Part shown: piece after piece, positions 7,780-17,454 of the stretch
Position numbering within the stretch: position 1 is the first letter of the stretch
Layout: each line of letters starts with the position of its first letter
Origin: Devosia riboflavina
Lineage (GTDB): Bacteria > Pseudomonadota > Alphaproteobacteria > Rhizobiales > Devosiaceae
NCBI RefSeq assembly: GCF_000743575.1
Contig: NZ_JQGC01000007.1
Location: forward strand, 1 to 64,000
Direction: 5' to 3'
Length of the DNA: 64,000 nucleotides
Notes under the pieces: generated by a model
The model's input: the letters and a program-made list of their open reading frames with translations, nothing else
Databases searched by the model: none
Told to the model about the DNA's origin: nothing
Made by a program: the position numbers and the translations under genes

Positions 7780-9843
7780 GTGCCTGCCGACACAAGTTAT
7801 CTCGATGTGCTCAACACCAATCAGCGTGCGGCCGTCATCCATGGTGTCGGGGATCCCGTCCCAAAACCGCTTCTCGTTATCGCTGGCGCAGGGTCGGGCA
7901 AGACCAATACGCTCGCTCACCGCGTCGCCCATCTCATCGCCAATGGCGCTGACGCCCGACGCATCCTGCTAGTGACCTTTTCTCGTCGCGCAGCGAGCGA
8001 AATGGCGCGGCGCGTCGAGCGGATTGCCGGCAAGACGCTGGGCATCACTTCGGGGGCAGTGTCGGACGCCTTGACTTGGTCAGGGACCTTTCACGGGATT
8101 GGCGCCAGGCTCTTGCGCGAGCATGCTCACCAGATCGGCCTCGACCCCGCCTTTACGATCCATGACCGCGAAGACTCGGCGGACCTGATAAACTTGGTTC
8201 GCCACGAGCTGAAATTCAGCGACGCGGCCACGCGTTTTCCTACCAAGGGTACCTGTCTCGCGATCTACTCCCGGGTAGTCAACGCAAAGGCTGATCTTGA
8301 TGAGGTGCTGAAGGCGGTCTTTCCGTGGTGCGCGATGTGGTCGAGGGAATTGCGCACTTTGTTCGGCGCGTATGTTGAGGCAAAGCAGCAGCAAAACGTG
8401 CTCGATTACGATGACCTGCTGCTCTATTGGGCCGGCATGATGGCCGAGCCCACGATCGCTCGGCAGGTTTCGGATTTGTTCGATCATATCCTGGTCGATG
8501 AATATCAAGACACCAACCGGCTGCAGGCCTCGGTGCTGCTCGCTATGCGACCCGATGGTCGTGGTCTGACGGTAGTCGGCGACGATGCCCAGTCGATCTA
8601 TTCGTTCCGGGCGGCTACGGTCCGGAACATTCTCGATTTTCCGGGTGCCTTCACACCCGCGGCGGATATTGTCACGCTCGACCGGAATTATCGCTCTACC
8701 CAACCGATCCTTGCCGCGGCCAATGCCGTTATCGAACAGGCGTCGGAGCGCTTTACCAAGAACCTTTGGTCGGAGCGCGCTTCAGAAGCAAAGCCACTGC
8801 TTGTGACCGTGAAGGACGAAGCCGATCAGGTGGGCTATGTGGCAAAATCGATTCTTGCAGCGCGGGAGGCGGGAACGCCGCTCAAACAGCAGGCAGTGCT
8901 GTTCCGTACATCAAGCCACTCTGGTCCTCTTGAGATTGAGTTGACGCGTAGAAACATTCCATTCGTGAAGTTCGGGGGCCTGAAATTCCTCGATGCAGCG
9001 CATATCAAGGATCTGCTCGCTATTCTTCGCTGGGTGGAAAATCCGCGCGATCGCGTTGCGGGTTTTCGTGTGTTGCAACTTATGCCCGGCGTCGGGCCTG
9101 GCACAGCGGGCCGCGCCCTCGATGCCGTCGGTGCGCATGCTGATCCAGTTTGGGCCTTCTCCGAGATGCCTGCCCCCGTTAAGGCGGGTCAACATTGGTC
9201 AGATCTTGTGGCGCTGGCCCGGCGCATTTCGGGCAAGGAGGTATCCTGGCCGCTGCAAATAGCCTATGTCCGGCAATGGTATGAACCGCTTCTCGAGGCA
9301 GCATACGAAGATGCGTCAGTGCGCGTCGCCGATATTGCGCAGCTTGAGCAGATTGCTGCCGGCTATGCCAGTCGCGAGCGGTTTTTGACGGAACTGACAC
9401 TCGATCCGCCTGATGCAACCAGTGATCGGCCGGGCGTTCCTCTTCGCGACGAGGACTATCTTGTGCTTTCCACTATCCATTCGGCCAAAGGGCAGGAGTG
9501 GAAGTCGGTGCACGTTCTCAACGTGGTGGATGGGTGCATTCCTTCGGATCTCGGTACCGGTTCCACCCACGAGCTCGAAGAGGAGAGGCGTCTCCTTTAC
9601 GTCGCCATGACGCGTGCCAAAGACGAATTGCATCTCATTGTGCCGCAGCGCTTTTATGTCACGCAACAGACCAGAAGCGGGGACCGCCACCTCTATGCGC
9701 AACGCACGCGGTTTATTCCAAGGTCGATGACAGCGCTGTTCGACGATATTCTCTGGCCGCCAGTAACCCCGATCCGTGACGACATTCGCCCGGCTCGTCC
9801 GGCCGTCGTCGACATCGCCGCCAAGATGAGGGGGATGTGGTAA
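7780..9843 (+). CDS. UvrD/Rep-family ATP-dependent DNA helicase
   Basis: A 687-residue superfamily 1A helicase. Motif I is LVIAGAGSGKTNTLAHR, motif Ia LLVTFSRRAASEM, motif II DHILVDEYQDTN, motif III VVGDDAQSIYSFRAA, motif IV LDRNYRSTQ, motif V STIHSAKGQEWKSVHV and motif VI RRLLYVAMTRAKDEL. It translocates 3' to 5' on single-stranded DNA using ATP. The length fits PcrA/UvrD-type or YjcD-type helicases rather than multi-domain AddA/RecB, and no nuclease domain is visible. The start is a GTG. Whether this is the main repair UvrD or an accessory copy cannot be decided from one window. Confidence 0.9.
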   Translation: MPADTSYLDVLNTNQRAAVIHGVGDPVPKPLLVIAGAGSGKTNTLAHRVAHLIANGADARRILLVTFSRRAASEMARRVERIAGKTLGITSGAVSDALTWSGTFHGIGARLLREHAHQIGLDPAFTIHDREDSADLINLVRHELKFSDAATRFPTKGTCLAIYSRVVNAKADLDEVLKAVFPWCAMWSRELRTLFGAYVEAKQQQNVLDYDDLLLYWAGMMAEPTIARQVSDLFDHILVDEYQDTNRLQASVLLAMRPDGRGLTVVGDDAQSIYSFRAATVRNILDFPGAFTPAADIVTLDRNYRSTQPILAAANAVIEQASERFTKNLWSERASEAKPLLVTVKDEADQVGYVAKSILAAREAGTPLKQQAVLFRTSSHSGPLEIELTRRNIPFVKFGGLKFLDAAHIKDLLAILRWVENPRDRVAGFRVLQLMPGVGPGTAGRALDAVGAHADPVWAFSEMPAPVKAGQHWSDLVALARRISGKEVSWPLQIAYVRQWYEPLLEAAYEDASVRVADIAQLEQIAAGYASRERFLTELTLDPPDATSDRPGVPLRDEDYLVLSTIHSAKGQEWKSVHVLNVVDGCIPSDLGTGSTHELEEERRLLYVAMTRAKDELHLIVPQRFYVTQQTRSGDRHLYAQRTRFIPRSMTALFDDILWPPVTPIRDDIRPARPAVVDIAAKMRGMW

Positions 9844-9932
9844 TTGCCAATGTTATCTCAGATTTAGAAAAATGCGGGACGGACCAATGCTGCCGATGGC
9901 AAATTCATTGGACCTCTGCCATGGTTTATCAG

Positions 9933-9966
9933 TTAGCGACGTTAGCTCTCATTAGCTGCGGTTAGC
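9933..9966. repeat. Four TTAGC repeats phased at about 10 bp
   Basis: TTAGC occurs at 9933, 9942, 9952 and 9962, i.e. spaced 9, 10 and 10 bp, so on one face of the helix. The cluster lies between the convergent ends of the helicase and autotransporter genes. It could be a protein-binding array or part of a termination region; no function is claimed. Confidence 0.5.
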
Positions 9967-9973
9967 GAAGGTC

Positions 9974-12946
9974 CTATTTCATGGGCACTGCAAGACGACC
10001 AGAGACACTAACGGCACTTCTGCCGGCATTGCCGATGCCGTCGAGGCCGATGGTTAAGCCAAAGTCAGCGCCGCTCGGCATGCCGGCATCAATACTGGCT
10101 TTGAGGCGCGCCTGACTATTTTCAAGCAGAAGATTTGAGCCGAAATCGGCGACCCCTTCGAGCACTAGTCCCAGGTCGACGGCAATTTCGCCCGCTGCAA
10201 AGCGATATGAGACGGCAGGGCCGATCGCGATTTGCCCGACGCCGGTCGTAATGGAGGGAATGGCAATCCCCAGCGCGTCGAGATAAGCGTCGCTTGTCTC
10301 GCCAAAATAGCCCAGGCTGGCCCGCGGGGAGAACGTCCATGGCCCCGAGGTCCATTGCCCCTCGATGGCGGCGCTCAAGAGCCAGCGCGTCGCTCCGAAG
10401 CCGTCTTGGTAAGATCCGGAAGGACTAATGTAGTTGTCGGAACGGCCAAAGCCGGCCAGAAGGTCGAGATAAAGATGCTCGTATAGCCCTATGGTCGCAT
10501 AGGGCCCAACTACCCAGCCTGAGCCAGATACAGAGCCCGGCAACCCTGCTTCGCCTTGTATCATATGATCAAGTTGCACAAAGCCGCCCACCAGCAGGTC
10601 GGAACCAACAAGATAATCAGCCCCTATGCTTGCCAGCACTAACTGGCCATCTCGGGGAGCGTTGATCTGAGTGAAGGTGCCTTCCATCCAGATGTCGAAT
10701 GGACTCGACTCAATATTACCGGCTGCGGTCTGAATTGCGTTGAGGCTGGTCGATGACTGGAGCGTGCTTCCGCGGGCTATTGCAGGCAGGTAGTTCATAA
10801 GCATCTGGCCGATATCGGCTCCGGCCGAAATTCCGTTTAGCCGATTGATGCGGCGCTGCATGTCCGGTTGATTTGAAAGAATCATCGACGCCCGCATTTT
10901 GATGAAATCTTCGATAAGCGCCGTCGTTTCTTCGCGAGAGCTAATGAAGGTGAAGACGCATGTGAGGCTTTCGCTGGCATCAATGACAATATTTGCCGAG
11001 CGGCCGGGGATATCGACGCTGCTGTCACTGTCGTTGCAGGCAATCCCCGTCAGTGCAGTGCCGGCATCTCCCAGGTCATTTGCCGTGACGCGAAACGATC
11101 CAGCAGGCAGATCGATCGCGGTGCTGTTGCCGAGCCCCCCTGTTGTTGTGACAGTGAACGCATTGAGCAAAGGCTCAGGCGAGGTGAAGCCGAAAGTGCC
11201 GTCGACGTTGGATCGCACTGTGACGAATAGCCTGCCCGTGGCCCCTACAGTCAGGCTATAGGTTTGCGTTGCAGAAAAGGGACCGACGCCAGTCGATGTG
11301 TCCGTGGCCGTGACGGAAAAATTAAAGACCCCAGACGGGGTTGGCGTCCCGGACAAAGTTCCGGACGAAGACAGGTTCAGTCCTGGCGGAAGGGAGCCGG
11401 CAGAGACAGCAAAGGTATAGGGGGCTGCGCCACCGCTGGCCGTCAGGGTCTGAGAGTAATAGGATCCGGAATTGGCCGCCGGCAGGTTCGCGGGTGCTAT
11501 TGCTATGGTGGGCGTAATAACCGTCAAGGGGAAATACCCTGCCACGCCGAACGGCGATCCCGAACCGGTCGTTGAATCTCGGGCAAGGATGGTTACGAAG
11601 AATGCCCCGGAGGTCGTCGGGGTGCCGGAAATCGTTCCGGCGGAAAAGGTCAGGCCGGTCGGCAGAGCCCCAGCAATGATTGAATAGGTATAGGGTGCTG
11701 TGCCGCCACCAGCGACCACTGTTTGCGAATAAGGCTGGCCCGCGGTGGCTGGAAGTAGGCTGGAGGGCTGCAGGGTAAAGTTCGGTGCGTAGATGTCGAG
11801 GCTATGGATCTGCGTACCCGTATGAGGCCCCGTTCCGCCGCTCGCATCCGTGGCTGTGACGCTGAAGGAAAATGAGCCGGTCTCGGTTGGCATGCCCGAG
11901 AGGAGGCCAGAGGGGGAAAGTGTCAGACCAGCGGGGAGCGAGCCTGCCACCGCATAGCTGTGAGGCCCCGTTCCACCGCTGGCGGCGATGGATGCGGAAT
12001 AGAGGGCGCCCGCCCGCCCGTTTGGCAGGCTTGCCGGCGACAGCGTAATGGTGGGTGGGGCGACGGACAGGCTATATGCCTGGGAGCCGGTGATGGGGGT
12101 GCCGCCGGTGGAATCCCGGGCCGAGATGGTGAAGTTGAAAGTGCCGTCTTCGCGGGCCGTTCCCGAGATTGATCCGTTGGACGCCAGCGATAGTCCGTCA
12201 GGCAGCGCGCCCGAGTCGAGGCTGAAGGTGTAAGGCGCAGAGCCACCGGACGCTGAAATCATTTGCGCATAGGACTGCCCAACGGTTGCCCCAGGCAATG
12301 TTGGCGAGAGGCTCAGACTGGGTGGCGCGATCACCAGGGTATAGGGAATCGATGCCGAGTATGGGCCGTCGCCGGTCGTGGAATCCGCAACAATTACTGA
12401 GAATGTGTAGGATCCCGCCGAAAGAGGCACTCCCGATACCAGCCCGCCCGGCGTTATGGTGATGCCAGGCGGCAAGGTGCCGGAGACTGAGAAACTATAA
12501 GGTGCGGTGCCGCCGAACGCCGACAGACTCTGCGAGTATCCTGTGGCGACCACGCCTGGGGGGAGAGCGCCGGGGGAAACGGAAATCGTGGGCAACCCGA
12601 TATTGAGGGTGTAGCTGTGCGAATCCGTTGCACCGACGAAGTCGGAAGCAAACACGCTGAAAATGAACGTGCCGCTTTCGGTGGGCGTTCCAGAAATCGT
12701 TTCGTTTGAAAATGACAGGCCTGCGGGCAAGGGGCCAGCAAGCGAGATGTGGTAGGGCGCGGTTCCGCCAAGCACAAAAAAGGACTGGTAATATGGGGTG
12801 CCAATAGTGGGATCGGGAAGGCTGGGTGGCGTTAGAGTGACCTGGGCCAAAGATGGGGCGATCAGGAGGAACGAGGTGACAAGGAGAGCGAACAGACGGA
12901 CAAAACTGGCCTGGGTTGCGCTCTTCAAGCTCGCGAGACACAGCAA
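9974..12946 (-). CDS. Autotransporter with six Ig-like (He_PIG) repeats
   Basis: A 990-residue surface protein. A signal peptide ends in FLLIAPSLA-Q at residue 34. Six repeats of about 90 residues follow, each with the pattern GTAPYxFS...LPxGLxxS...ISGTPxxSG. After a linker with two Cys (IACNDSDSS, SLTCVFTF), the last 270 residues form an autotransporter beta-barrel (FDIWMEGTFTQINAPRDG, alternating aromatic strands). I chose the TTG at 12946: GGGAGG lies 5 bp upstream and the signal peptide then starts correctly. An ATG at 13024 has no ribosome site. The repeats are expected to be displayed outside the outer membrane, perhaps for adhesion. The gene is divergent from a two-domain winged-helix regulator. 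Confidence 0.85.
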   Translation of the reverse strand: MLCLASLKSATQASFVRLFALLVTSFLLIAPSLAQVTLTPPSLPDPTIGTPYYQSFFVLGGTAPYHISLAGPLPAGLSFSNETISGTPTESGTFIFSVFASDFVGATDSHSYTLNIGLPTISVSPGALPPGVVATGYSQSLSAFGGTAPYSFSVSGTLPPGITITPGGLVSGVPLSAGSYTFSVIVADSTTGDGPYSASIPYTLVIAPPSLSLSPTLPGATVGQSYAQMISASGGSAPYTFSLDSGALPDGLSLASNGSISGTAREDGTFNFTISARDSTGGTPITGSQAYSLSVAPPTITLSPASLPNGRAGALYSASIAASGGTGPHSYAVAGSLPAGLTLSPSGLLSGMPTETGSFSFSVTATDASGGTGPHTGTQIHSLDIYAPNFTLQPSSLLPATAGQPYSQTVVAGGGTAPYTYSIIAGALPTGLTFSAGTISGTPTTSGAFFVTILARDSTTGSGSPFGVAGYFPLTVITPTIAIAPANLPAANSGSYYSQTLTASGGAAPYTFAVSAGSLPPGLNLSSSGTLSGTPTPSGVFNFSVTATDTSTGVGPFSATQTYSLTVGATGRLFVTVRSNVDGTFGFTSPEPLLNAFTVTTTGGLGNSTAIDLPAGSFRVTANDLGDAGTALTGIACNDSDSSVDIPGRSANIVIDASESLTCVFTFISSREETTALIEDFIKMRASMILSNQPDMQRRINRLNGISAGADIGQMLMNYLPAIARGSTLQSSTSLNAIQTAAGNIESSPFDIWMEGTFTQINAPRDGQLVLASIGADYLVGSDLLVGGFVQLDHMIQGEAGLPGSVSGSGWVVGPYATIGLYEHLYLDLLAGFGRSDNYISPSGSYQDGFGATRWLLSAAIEGQWTSGPWTFSPRASLGYFGETSDAYLDALGIAIPSITTGVGQIAIGPAVSYRFAAGEIAVDLGLVLEGVADFGSNLLLENSQARLKASIDAGMPSGADFGLTIGLDGIGNAGRSAVSVSGRLAVPMK
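11230..12840 (-). repeat. Six tandem Ig-like domain repeats inside the autotransporter gene
   Basis: Six units of 88-91 codons each encode a core such as GGTAPYSFSVSGTLPPGI or GGAAPYTFAVSAGSLPPG followed by a SGTP turn. The units have diverged, so they are protein-level repeats rather than recent DNA duplications. Copy number may vary between strains. Confidence 0.8.
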
Positions 12947-13132
12947 GATGTCCTCCCTCGAAGCCCGCGCACGGATTTTGGAATTTTCCGAAGCCCCCTC
13001 TGCCCTCCACAATCCTGCGATCATCAAATCGTTCTGCCCGGCTTCGTAGGGGTAAAGGCATATTCGCGCCAAGGTTGATAGTTCTGGCCGGCCGGCTAAA
13101 GTGCTGCCACCCCAAACTTTGCCTGTTTTTCG

Positions 13133-14011
13133 ATGAGGATCATGCCTCCACGCGGCACAGAGGATGGCATGGGGGCGTTGGCACTCAGAGCCGATGCCCG
13201 CTTTCGCCAAACGGTAGTCCACTATTGCGAGAAGATGGTCGAACCTGCACCTGCAGGCTGGCCCGTGCGAAAACTGCTCAATCAGTTGGAGCGTTACTAC
13301 TCGGCGTACATGCTGATCGGGCAATATTACGGCTGGCGTAACCATGGCGCTTCAGTCCCGAACCTGTCGCGATTACAGGCTACATCCGGCCAAAGTCCGC
13401 GACAGACCGCCAGCTTTTGCGCGACGCTGGAAGCGCGCGACCTCATTTGCGTCGAAGCTCTGGCGACCGATCGGCGACAGAAAATCCTCAGGCCTGCCGA
13501 TAGCCTCATCCGTGAGGTGGGAAGATCGTGCGCTGCGTTCGTCGAGTCCTACGACGCCGTTACGGGAAGCGCCTTGGCCCCGCCGATTGAGCAAGATGCA
13601 GGCCTGCTGGGCGAGATGATTTACCTTTCGGCGACACGGGTGCGAGGGTCAGGAACCGTGATCGCCGAGTTTCCGATGGTCCTGGCTCTGTCCGGCTACG
13701 ACTGCGGATATCCGCTGCTCGTCGCTTTAGTCCTGACCCACTACCGACGCAAATCGGGGAATGACAAGTTTTCTTTGACACACAGTGCTTTGGCGGACCG
13801 CTTTCAGGTTTCAGAGTCCCATGTCGGCAATGTGTTTGGCCGTCTGAGACAGGCAGGGGGCTTGGTGCCAGCGCGCGGAGCCGCGGATCCCGTCGTCACG
13901 GAAGAGCTTATCGACGAGTTTGAGCGTTGGTGTTCCGCGGAGATGGCGCACTATGCGCAGTTGGCTCAGAGGGCCAGGACCCTCTCCGATTCCAGTCATT
14001 TCCACGCTTAG
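13133..14011 (+). CDS. Predicted two-domain winged-helix regulator
   Basis: A 292-residue cytoplasmic protein. Two stretches look like winged helices: around residues 78-128 (LSRLQATSGQSPRQTASF, CATLEARDLICVEAL, TDRRQKILRPA, a MarR-like recognition helix and wing) and around residues 215-255 (FSLTHSALADRFQVSESHV, GNVFGRLRQAGGL). No enzymatic motif is seen. It starts 186 bp from the autotransporter on the opposite strand, so it is a good candidate for its regulator. Another ATG lies three codons downstream. The family was not recognised by name. Confidence 0.65.
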   Translation: MRIMPPRGTEDGMGALALRADARFRQTVVHYCEKMVEPAPAGWPVRKLLNQLERYYSAYMLIGQYYGWRNHGASVPNLSRLQATSGQSPRQTASFCATLEARDLICVEALATDRRQKILRPADSLIREVGRSCAAFVESYDAVTGSALAPPIEQDAGLLGEMIYLSATRVRGSGTVIAEFPMVLALSGYDCGYPLLVALVLTHYRRKSGNDKFSLTHSALADRFQVSESHVGNVFGRLRQAGGLVPARGAADPVVTEELIDEFERWCSAEMAHYAQLAQRARTLSDSSHFHA

Positions 14012-14218
14012 CCAAGGCCCGCAACCGTAGGGCCTATTCGTTAGCTCGCCCAAACAGCAGCTCACTCCGACAGTCCCGGCGCGGTTGATACTTACCGATA
14101 CAGGCTATTGAAGGGTGGTCGCCCTTGACCGCCGTTCGCCAGAAACCATCTCTTGCTTCGTCGATGTTTTCGACACTGAACCACATGTCGATCCAAATGT
14201 TTTTTGGTGAGAATAGCG

Positions 14219-14515
14219 ATGGAAACTCAAGAGCTTAGAACTAGATCATCATACGCGTATGCGGTCGCCGAGTGGCAACCTGATATGGCTCGATACAGAC
14301 GTGAAGTCGAGGAGGCGATCCGCACCCAAAAGGGCGATCCCCTTACCTTAGCCGAAATGGAATGCTCGCTGGATTTGGTAGATGCGGACTTGGCGGCGCT
14401 GCGGTCTGGAAAGCCAGACACCCGAACGTTGATGTCGGCCGACCTCGCGGCCGAAGTTCGAAGGGAGCTACAAGGCCTGATCACCACGATGCGATTGTAT
14501 TGCAAACTGAACTAG
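14219..14515 (+). CDS. Conserved hypothetical small protein (paralogue of the 30.6-kb gene)
   Basis: A 98-residue soluble, helical protein starting METQELRTRSSYAYA. Its middle (GDPLTLAEMECSLDLVDADL) closely matches the protein at 30609-31004 (PDPWTIVEAECVIDLIDAEL): at least 13 of 22 positions agree. Shared spacing of the Glu-Cys and Asp-Leu-Asp-Ala pattern supports a real family. Function unknown. The ATG at 14219 was preferred over an upstream start because GGTGAG precedes it. Confidence 0.6.
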   Translation: METQELRTRSSYAYAVAEWQPDMARYRREVEEAIRTQKGDPLTLAEMECSLDLVDADLAALRSGKPDTRTLMSADLAAEVRRELQGLITTMRLYCKLN

Positions 14516-14890
14516 GTGGGCTGCCTTCAAGCGGCGGCGCCCGAATAGGACGGGCCGCCTGTTCATGACATTGTTGCGAAGCTTAGAGCGGATACCACAT
14601 TCCAAATATTGATCTGCGAAGGGTTGGATGCTCACCTTGATATTAACCGATATAGGTACGGCGCATCTTCCCATTATCTAGGCTTAGTCCTGAAATGGGG
14701 GGGAGCGACGGAACAATAGTCCCAGGGTTTTCATGTCGAAATCGCGTTTCACGGAGAGCTTCCCGCTATAGGCAGACCGCGCCAAATAGCATTTCGAAGG
14801 CGTGAGCAGATCCGGGATAAACTGTTTTGATCGTGACCGGGGAACCGGGCGGCGTTCCGCGATCTTTATGGTCGGTAAATGGAGATGACC
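14516..14890 (+). other. Intergenic stretch between two small genes
   Basis: No frame longer than about 70 codons with family-like sequence was seen on either strand. The last bases hold GGAGATGACC before the ATG at 14891. Confidence 0.45.
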
Positions 14891-15082
14891 ATGAATCTGA
14901 ACTGGACGACGCTATCCCCGGCTCAACGGACTGCCGTGTCATTGCTCTGTCGGCACCCGGTCTGTTCTCTGTCGCGGGAACTCGCGGAACAGCTGCTCAA
15001 TCTGGGAATAGCGGAGGAAGCCGGCGACGGCAATTATTGCATCAGCGCTTTCGGCTCGACCCTCGCCCCACCGGCGCGCTGA
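14891..15082 (+). CDS. Small hypothetical protein, possible winged-helix-like
   Basis: A 63-residue frame beginning MNLNWTTLSPAQRTAVSLL with GGAG 7 bp before the ATG. The pattern helix (LSPAQRTAVSLL), helix (SRELAEQLLNLGI), then short strand (GNYCISAFGSTL) resembles a minimal winged helix. No cofactor or catalytic motif is present. Function unknown. Confidence 0.5.
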   Translation: MNLNWTTLSPAQRTAVSLLCRHPVCSLSRELAEQLLNLGIAEEAGDGNYCISAFGSTLAPPAR

Positions 15083-15214
15083 CCGCCAGAGAGCATACGG
15101 GCCTGCATTGCTGTTGAGGTGAGATGACCGTCATCGCAGAGGAAGTGGCAGTCGCATCTCAAGAGAGGCCGCATACCAGTGTGAAAAGTCTCCGGTCGGA
15201 GCGGGATGCTGGCG

Positions 15215-15577
15215 TTAGGCCAGCATCTCATTCATCGTTTCGATGATCTCGGCGCTCCGGTAAGGTTTGGAATAGAATACCGACCCATCGGGGATATCGG
15301 TGATATCGACGCTACGATGTCCAGAGACGACGATAATACGGATCGGTGGCCACCGATCTGCTACCGCCGCGGCAAGCATGAGCCCATCCATGGTGCCCGG
15401 CATATCTACATCGGTAATGATGATACGAATATCGCTTCGGGTTTCCAGAATCTTGACTGCTTGCGCCGCATTGGCCGTCTCGATCACAACAAAGCCCTCG
15501 GTCTCGAGATCGTCGACCAGCGCCATGCTGACAAGCGGTTCGTCCTCGACCACGAGGATGGTACTGGGGGATGTCAT
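15215..15577 (-). CDS. Single-domain response regulator (receiver only)
   Basis: A 120-residue CheY-like receiver with no output domain. The acidic pair is in ILVVEDEPLV, the phospho-acceptor Asp in ITDVDMPGTMDG (about residue 56), the switch Thr/Ser in IIVVSGHRS, and the conserved Lys in FYSKPYRSAE. I set the start at 15577 (MTSPSTILVV). It is divergent from a GAF-type histidine kinase 161 bp away, which makes that kinase its most likely partner. Output would be by protein interaction. Confidence 0.9.
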   Translation of the reverse strand: MTSPSTILVVEDEPLVSMALVDDLETEGFVVIETANAAQAVKILETRSDIRIIITDVDMPGTMDGLMLAAAVADRWPPIRIIVVSGHRSVDITDIPDGSVFYSKPYRSAEIIETMNEMLA

Positions 15578-15738
15578 GGACCTTCCAGGGGTGTGAGGGG
15601 GGCCGGCAGTTGCAAAACTGACATCCTCGTCAACGGGCCTGGCTAGCTTACGATCCATCGCGTGACGATCACGATGAAATTCACGACCCTTCTGAGGGGA
15701 CTGCATACGATGAACTCGGACAACCTTGAAGTTTGACC

Positions 15739-16911
15739 ATGCCACACGACTTCCAGAATGACATCGACGCCATACAGAAAATTGCTGCCGTGCCAACCAT
15801 TCTCGATGTCGTCTGCCGAGCCACCGGCATGGGTTTTGCCGCAGTCGCGCGCGTGACCGAAGAGCGCTGGGTGGCCTGCCAGGTCCTTGACGACATTCAT
15901 TTCGGCTTGCCACCCGGCGGCGAACTCAAGGTCGAAACGACCCTCTGCCACGAAGTCAGGCAGCACCGTCGGGTCATCGCAATCGACAATGTCGCCGAAG
16001 ATGCGACCTACAAGAGCCACCTCACCCCGCAAATCTATGGTCTGCAAAGCTATATTTCGGTGCCGATCATGCTGCCCGATGGACGGTTCTTCGGAACCCT
16101 CTGTGCCATCGACCCCAATCCACACAATGTCAACAACCCGCAGATCATTGGCACTTTCACGCTTTTCGCCGAGCTCATTGCCTACCATCTCGACGCAGAA
16201 GATCGGATCAACATAGCGGAGACGAAAGTCATTGATGGCGAGGCGTTCTCCGACCTCCGCGAGCAGTTCATTGCGGTATTGGGTCACGATCTGCGCAACC
16301 CCCTCGCGGGCTTGGAGGGTGGGCGAAGAGTGTTGGCTACGATGCATGACGACCCCAAGTCGGTTCGCATCCTTCGCCTGATGGGCGAGAGCGTGTCGCG
16401 CATGAGTGGCCTCATCGACAATCTGATGGATTTTGCCCGAGGTCGCTTGGGCGGTGGTATTGGCTTGCAACGCGTGGCCGATCAGCGGCTGGAACCTCTA
16501 CTCGCCCAGATTGTCAATGAAATCAAAGCTGGCCATCCTGAGAGAGAAATCGAAATGCATTTCGACCTCTCGCGTGGGGTCGATGTAGATCGGGCACGCA
16601 TTGGACAAATGTTCTCAAACTTGCTCGGCAATGCGATCACCCATGGTGCCCAAGACCAGCCAATTGTCGTAGAGGCAGCGATAACCGACGGTCGCCTCCT
16701 TCTGTCGGTGGCCAACGGTGGCCGGCCCATTCCTGCGGAGGCCCTCGATAGACTGTTTCAACCCTTCCAACGCGGCGAAGGCGAGAAGCGCTTCCATGGT
16801 CTGGGCCTTGGCCTTTATATCGCTTCCCAAATTGCCGCGGCTCATGGTGGCGCGATTGAGGTGTCATCCGATGCTCGGGAAACCCGCTTCACGTTCACCA
16901 TGCCATTGTGA
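15739..16911 (+). CDS. GAF-domain sensor histidine kinase
   Basis: A 390-residue cytoplasmic kinase. A GAF sensory domain spans about residues 20-160 (TLCHEVRQHRRVIAIDN, YISVPIMLPDGRFFGTLC). The HisKA H-box is FIAVLGHDLRNPLAG, and the ATPase domain has the N-box FSNLLGNAITHGA, a reduced G1 region (LLLSVANGGRPIPAE) and GLGLGLYIASQIAAAHGG. No membrane helix is visible, so the signal is internal, possibly a small molecule or light/redox chromophore. The ATG at 15739 was taken over an upstream TTG. Partner: the divergent receiver protein. Confidence 0.9.
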   Translation: MPHDFQNDIDAIQKIAAVPTILDVVCRATGMGFAAVARVTEERWVACQVLDDIHFGLPPGGELKVETTLCHEVRQHRRVIAIDNVAEDATYKSHLTPQIYGLQSYISVPIMLPDGRFFGTLCAIDPNPHNVNNPQIIGTFTLFAELIAYHLDAEDRINIAETKVIDGEAFSDLREQFIAVLGHDLRNPLAGLEGGRRVLATMHDDPKSVRILRLMGESVSRMSGLIDNLMDFARGRLGGGIGLQRVADQRLEPLLAQIVNEIKAGHPEREIEMHFDLSRGVDVDRARIGQMFSNLLGNAITHGAQDQPIVVEAAITDGRLLLSVANGGRPIPAEALDRLFQPFQRGEGEKRFHGLGLGLYIASQIAAAHGGAIEVSSDARETRFTFTMPL

Positions 16912-17454
16912 CTGACACCTACGGGCCATGTGGATGCCCGTAGCGAGCAGCCAGCGGGCATTTCTTCCGACACTAAGGATCGGCTCCTCATCCTCATCAT
17001 CAGCGACCACCCGTTAGACATAATCCGCTCGATCGAAAGCCGCGTAAATATCGGGCGGGACATTGCCATAATCGTATTGCTTTTCATCGGTTGGGAACCG
17101 CATCCACCGTCGCACCGGGGATGCCTGAGCGCTTCAAGTGCTAATGGTCAGTCTCTGGCGCCATGGCCGGTTATAGCAAATCGGTAATGGTCTCCAGACG
17201 ACTGGAATAGGGGGCCCATCCACCGTTGGCGGTTCAAAAGCCGTCAGCCCGCCACCTACCCGGAAAGATTACTTCCACCTTCATCCTTGTTTGACGTTGA
17301 CCGGTCTGGCGTTGCGGCTCCTACCCAGAGCATCTATCGGAGGCTGCGGTCGAGCGTGCCCCACCGTACCGGTCTGAAACCGATAGGCGATTGCTCTAGC
17401 AGCGGCGTCCTGGGGCGGTTGACTGGCAGGACTGGAGCGCCATCCTCGGGTGCT
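16912..17454 (+). other. Intergenic stretch between convergent genes
   Basis: This lies between the 3' ends of the kinase gene and the sugar-binding protein gene. Frames of up to 85 codons exist but show no family pattern and no ribosome binding site. No strong hairpin followed by a T-tract was seen. Confidence 0.45.

Noticed and set aside
11230..12840. Repeats considered as a possible CRISPR or satellite array
   Set aside because: They are about 270 bp long, diverged and in frame: protein domain repeats of an autotransporter.
15643..16470. A 275-codon minus-strand frame opposite the histidine kinase
   Set aside because: The kinase frame carries all GAF, HisKA and ATPase motifs; the reverse frame has none.
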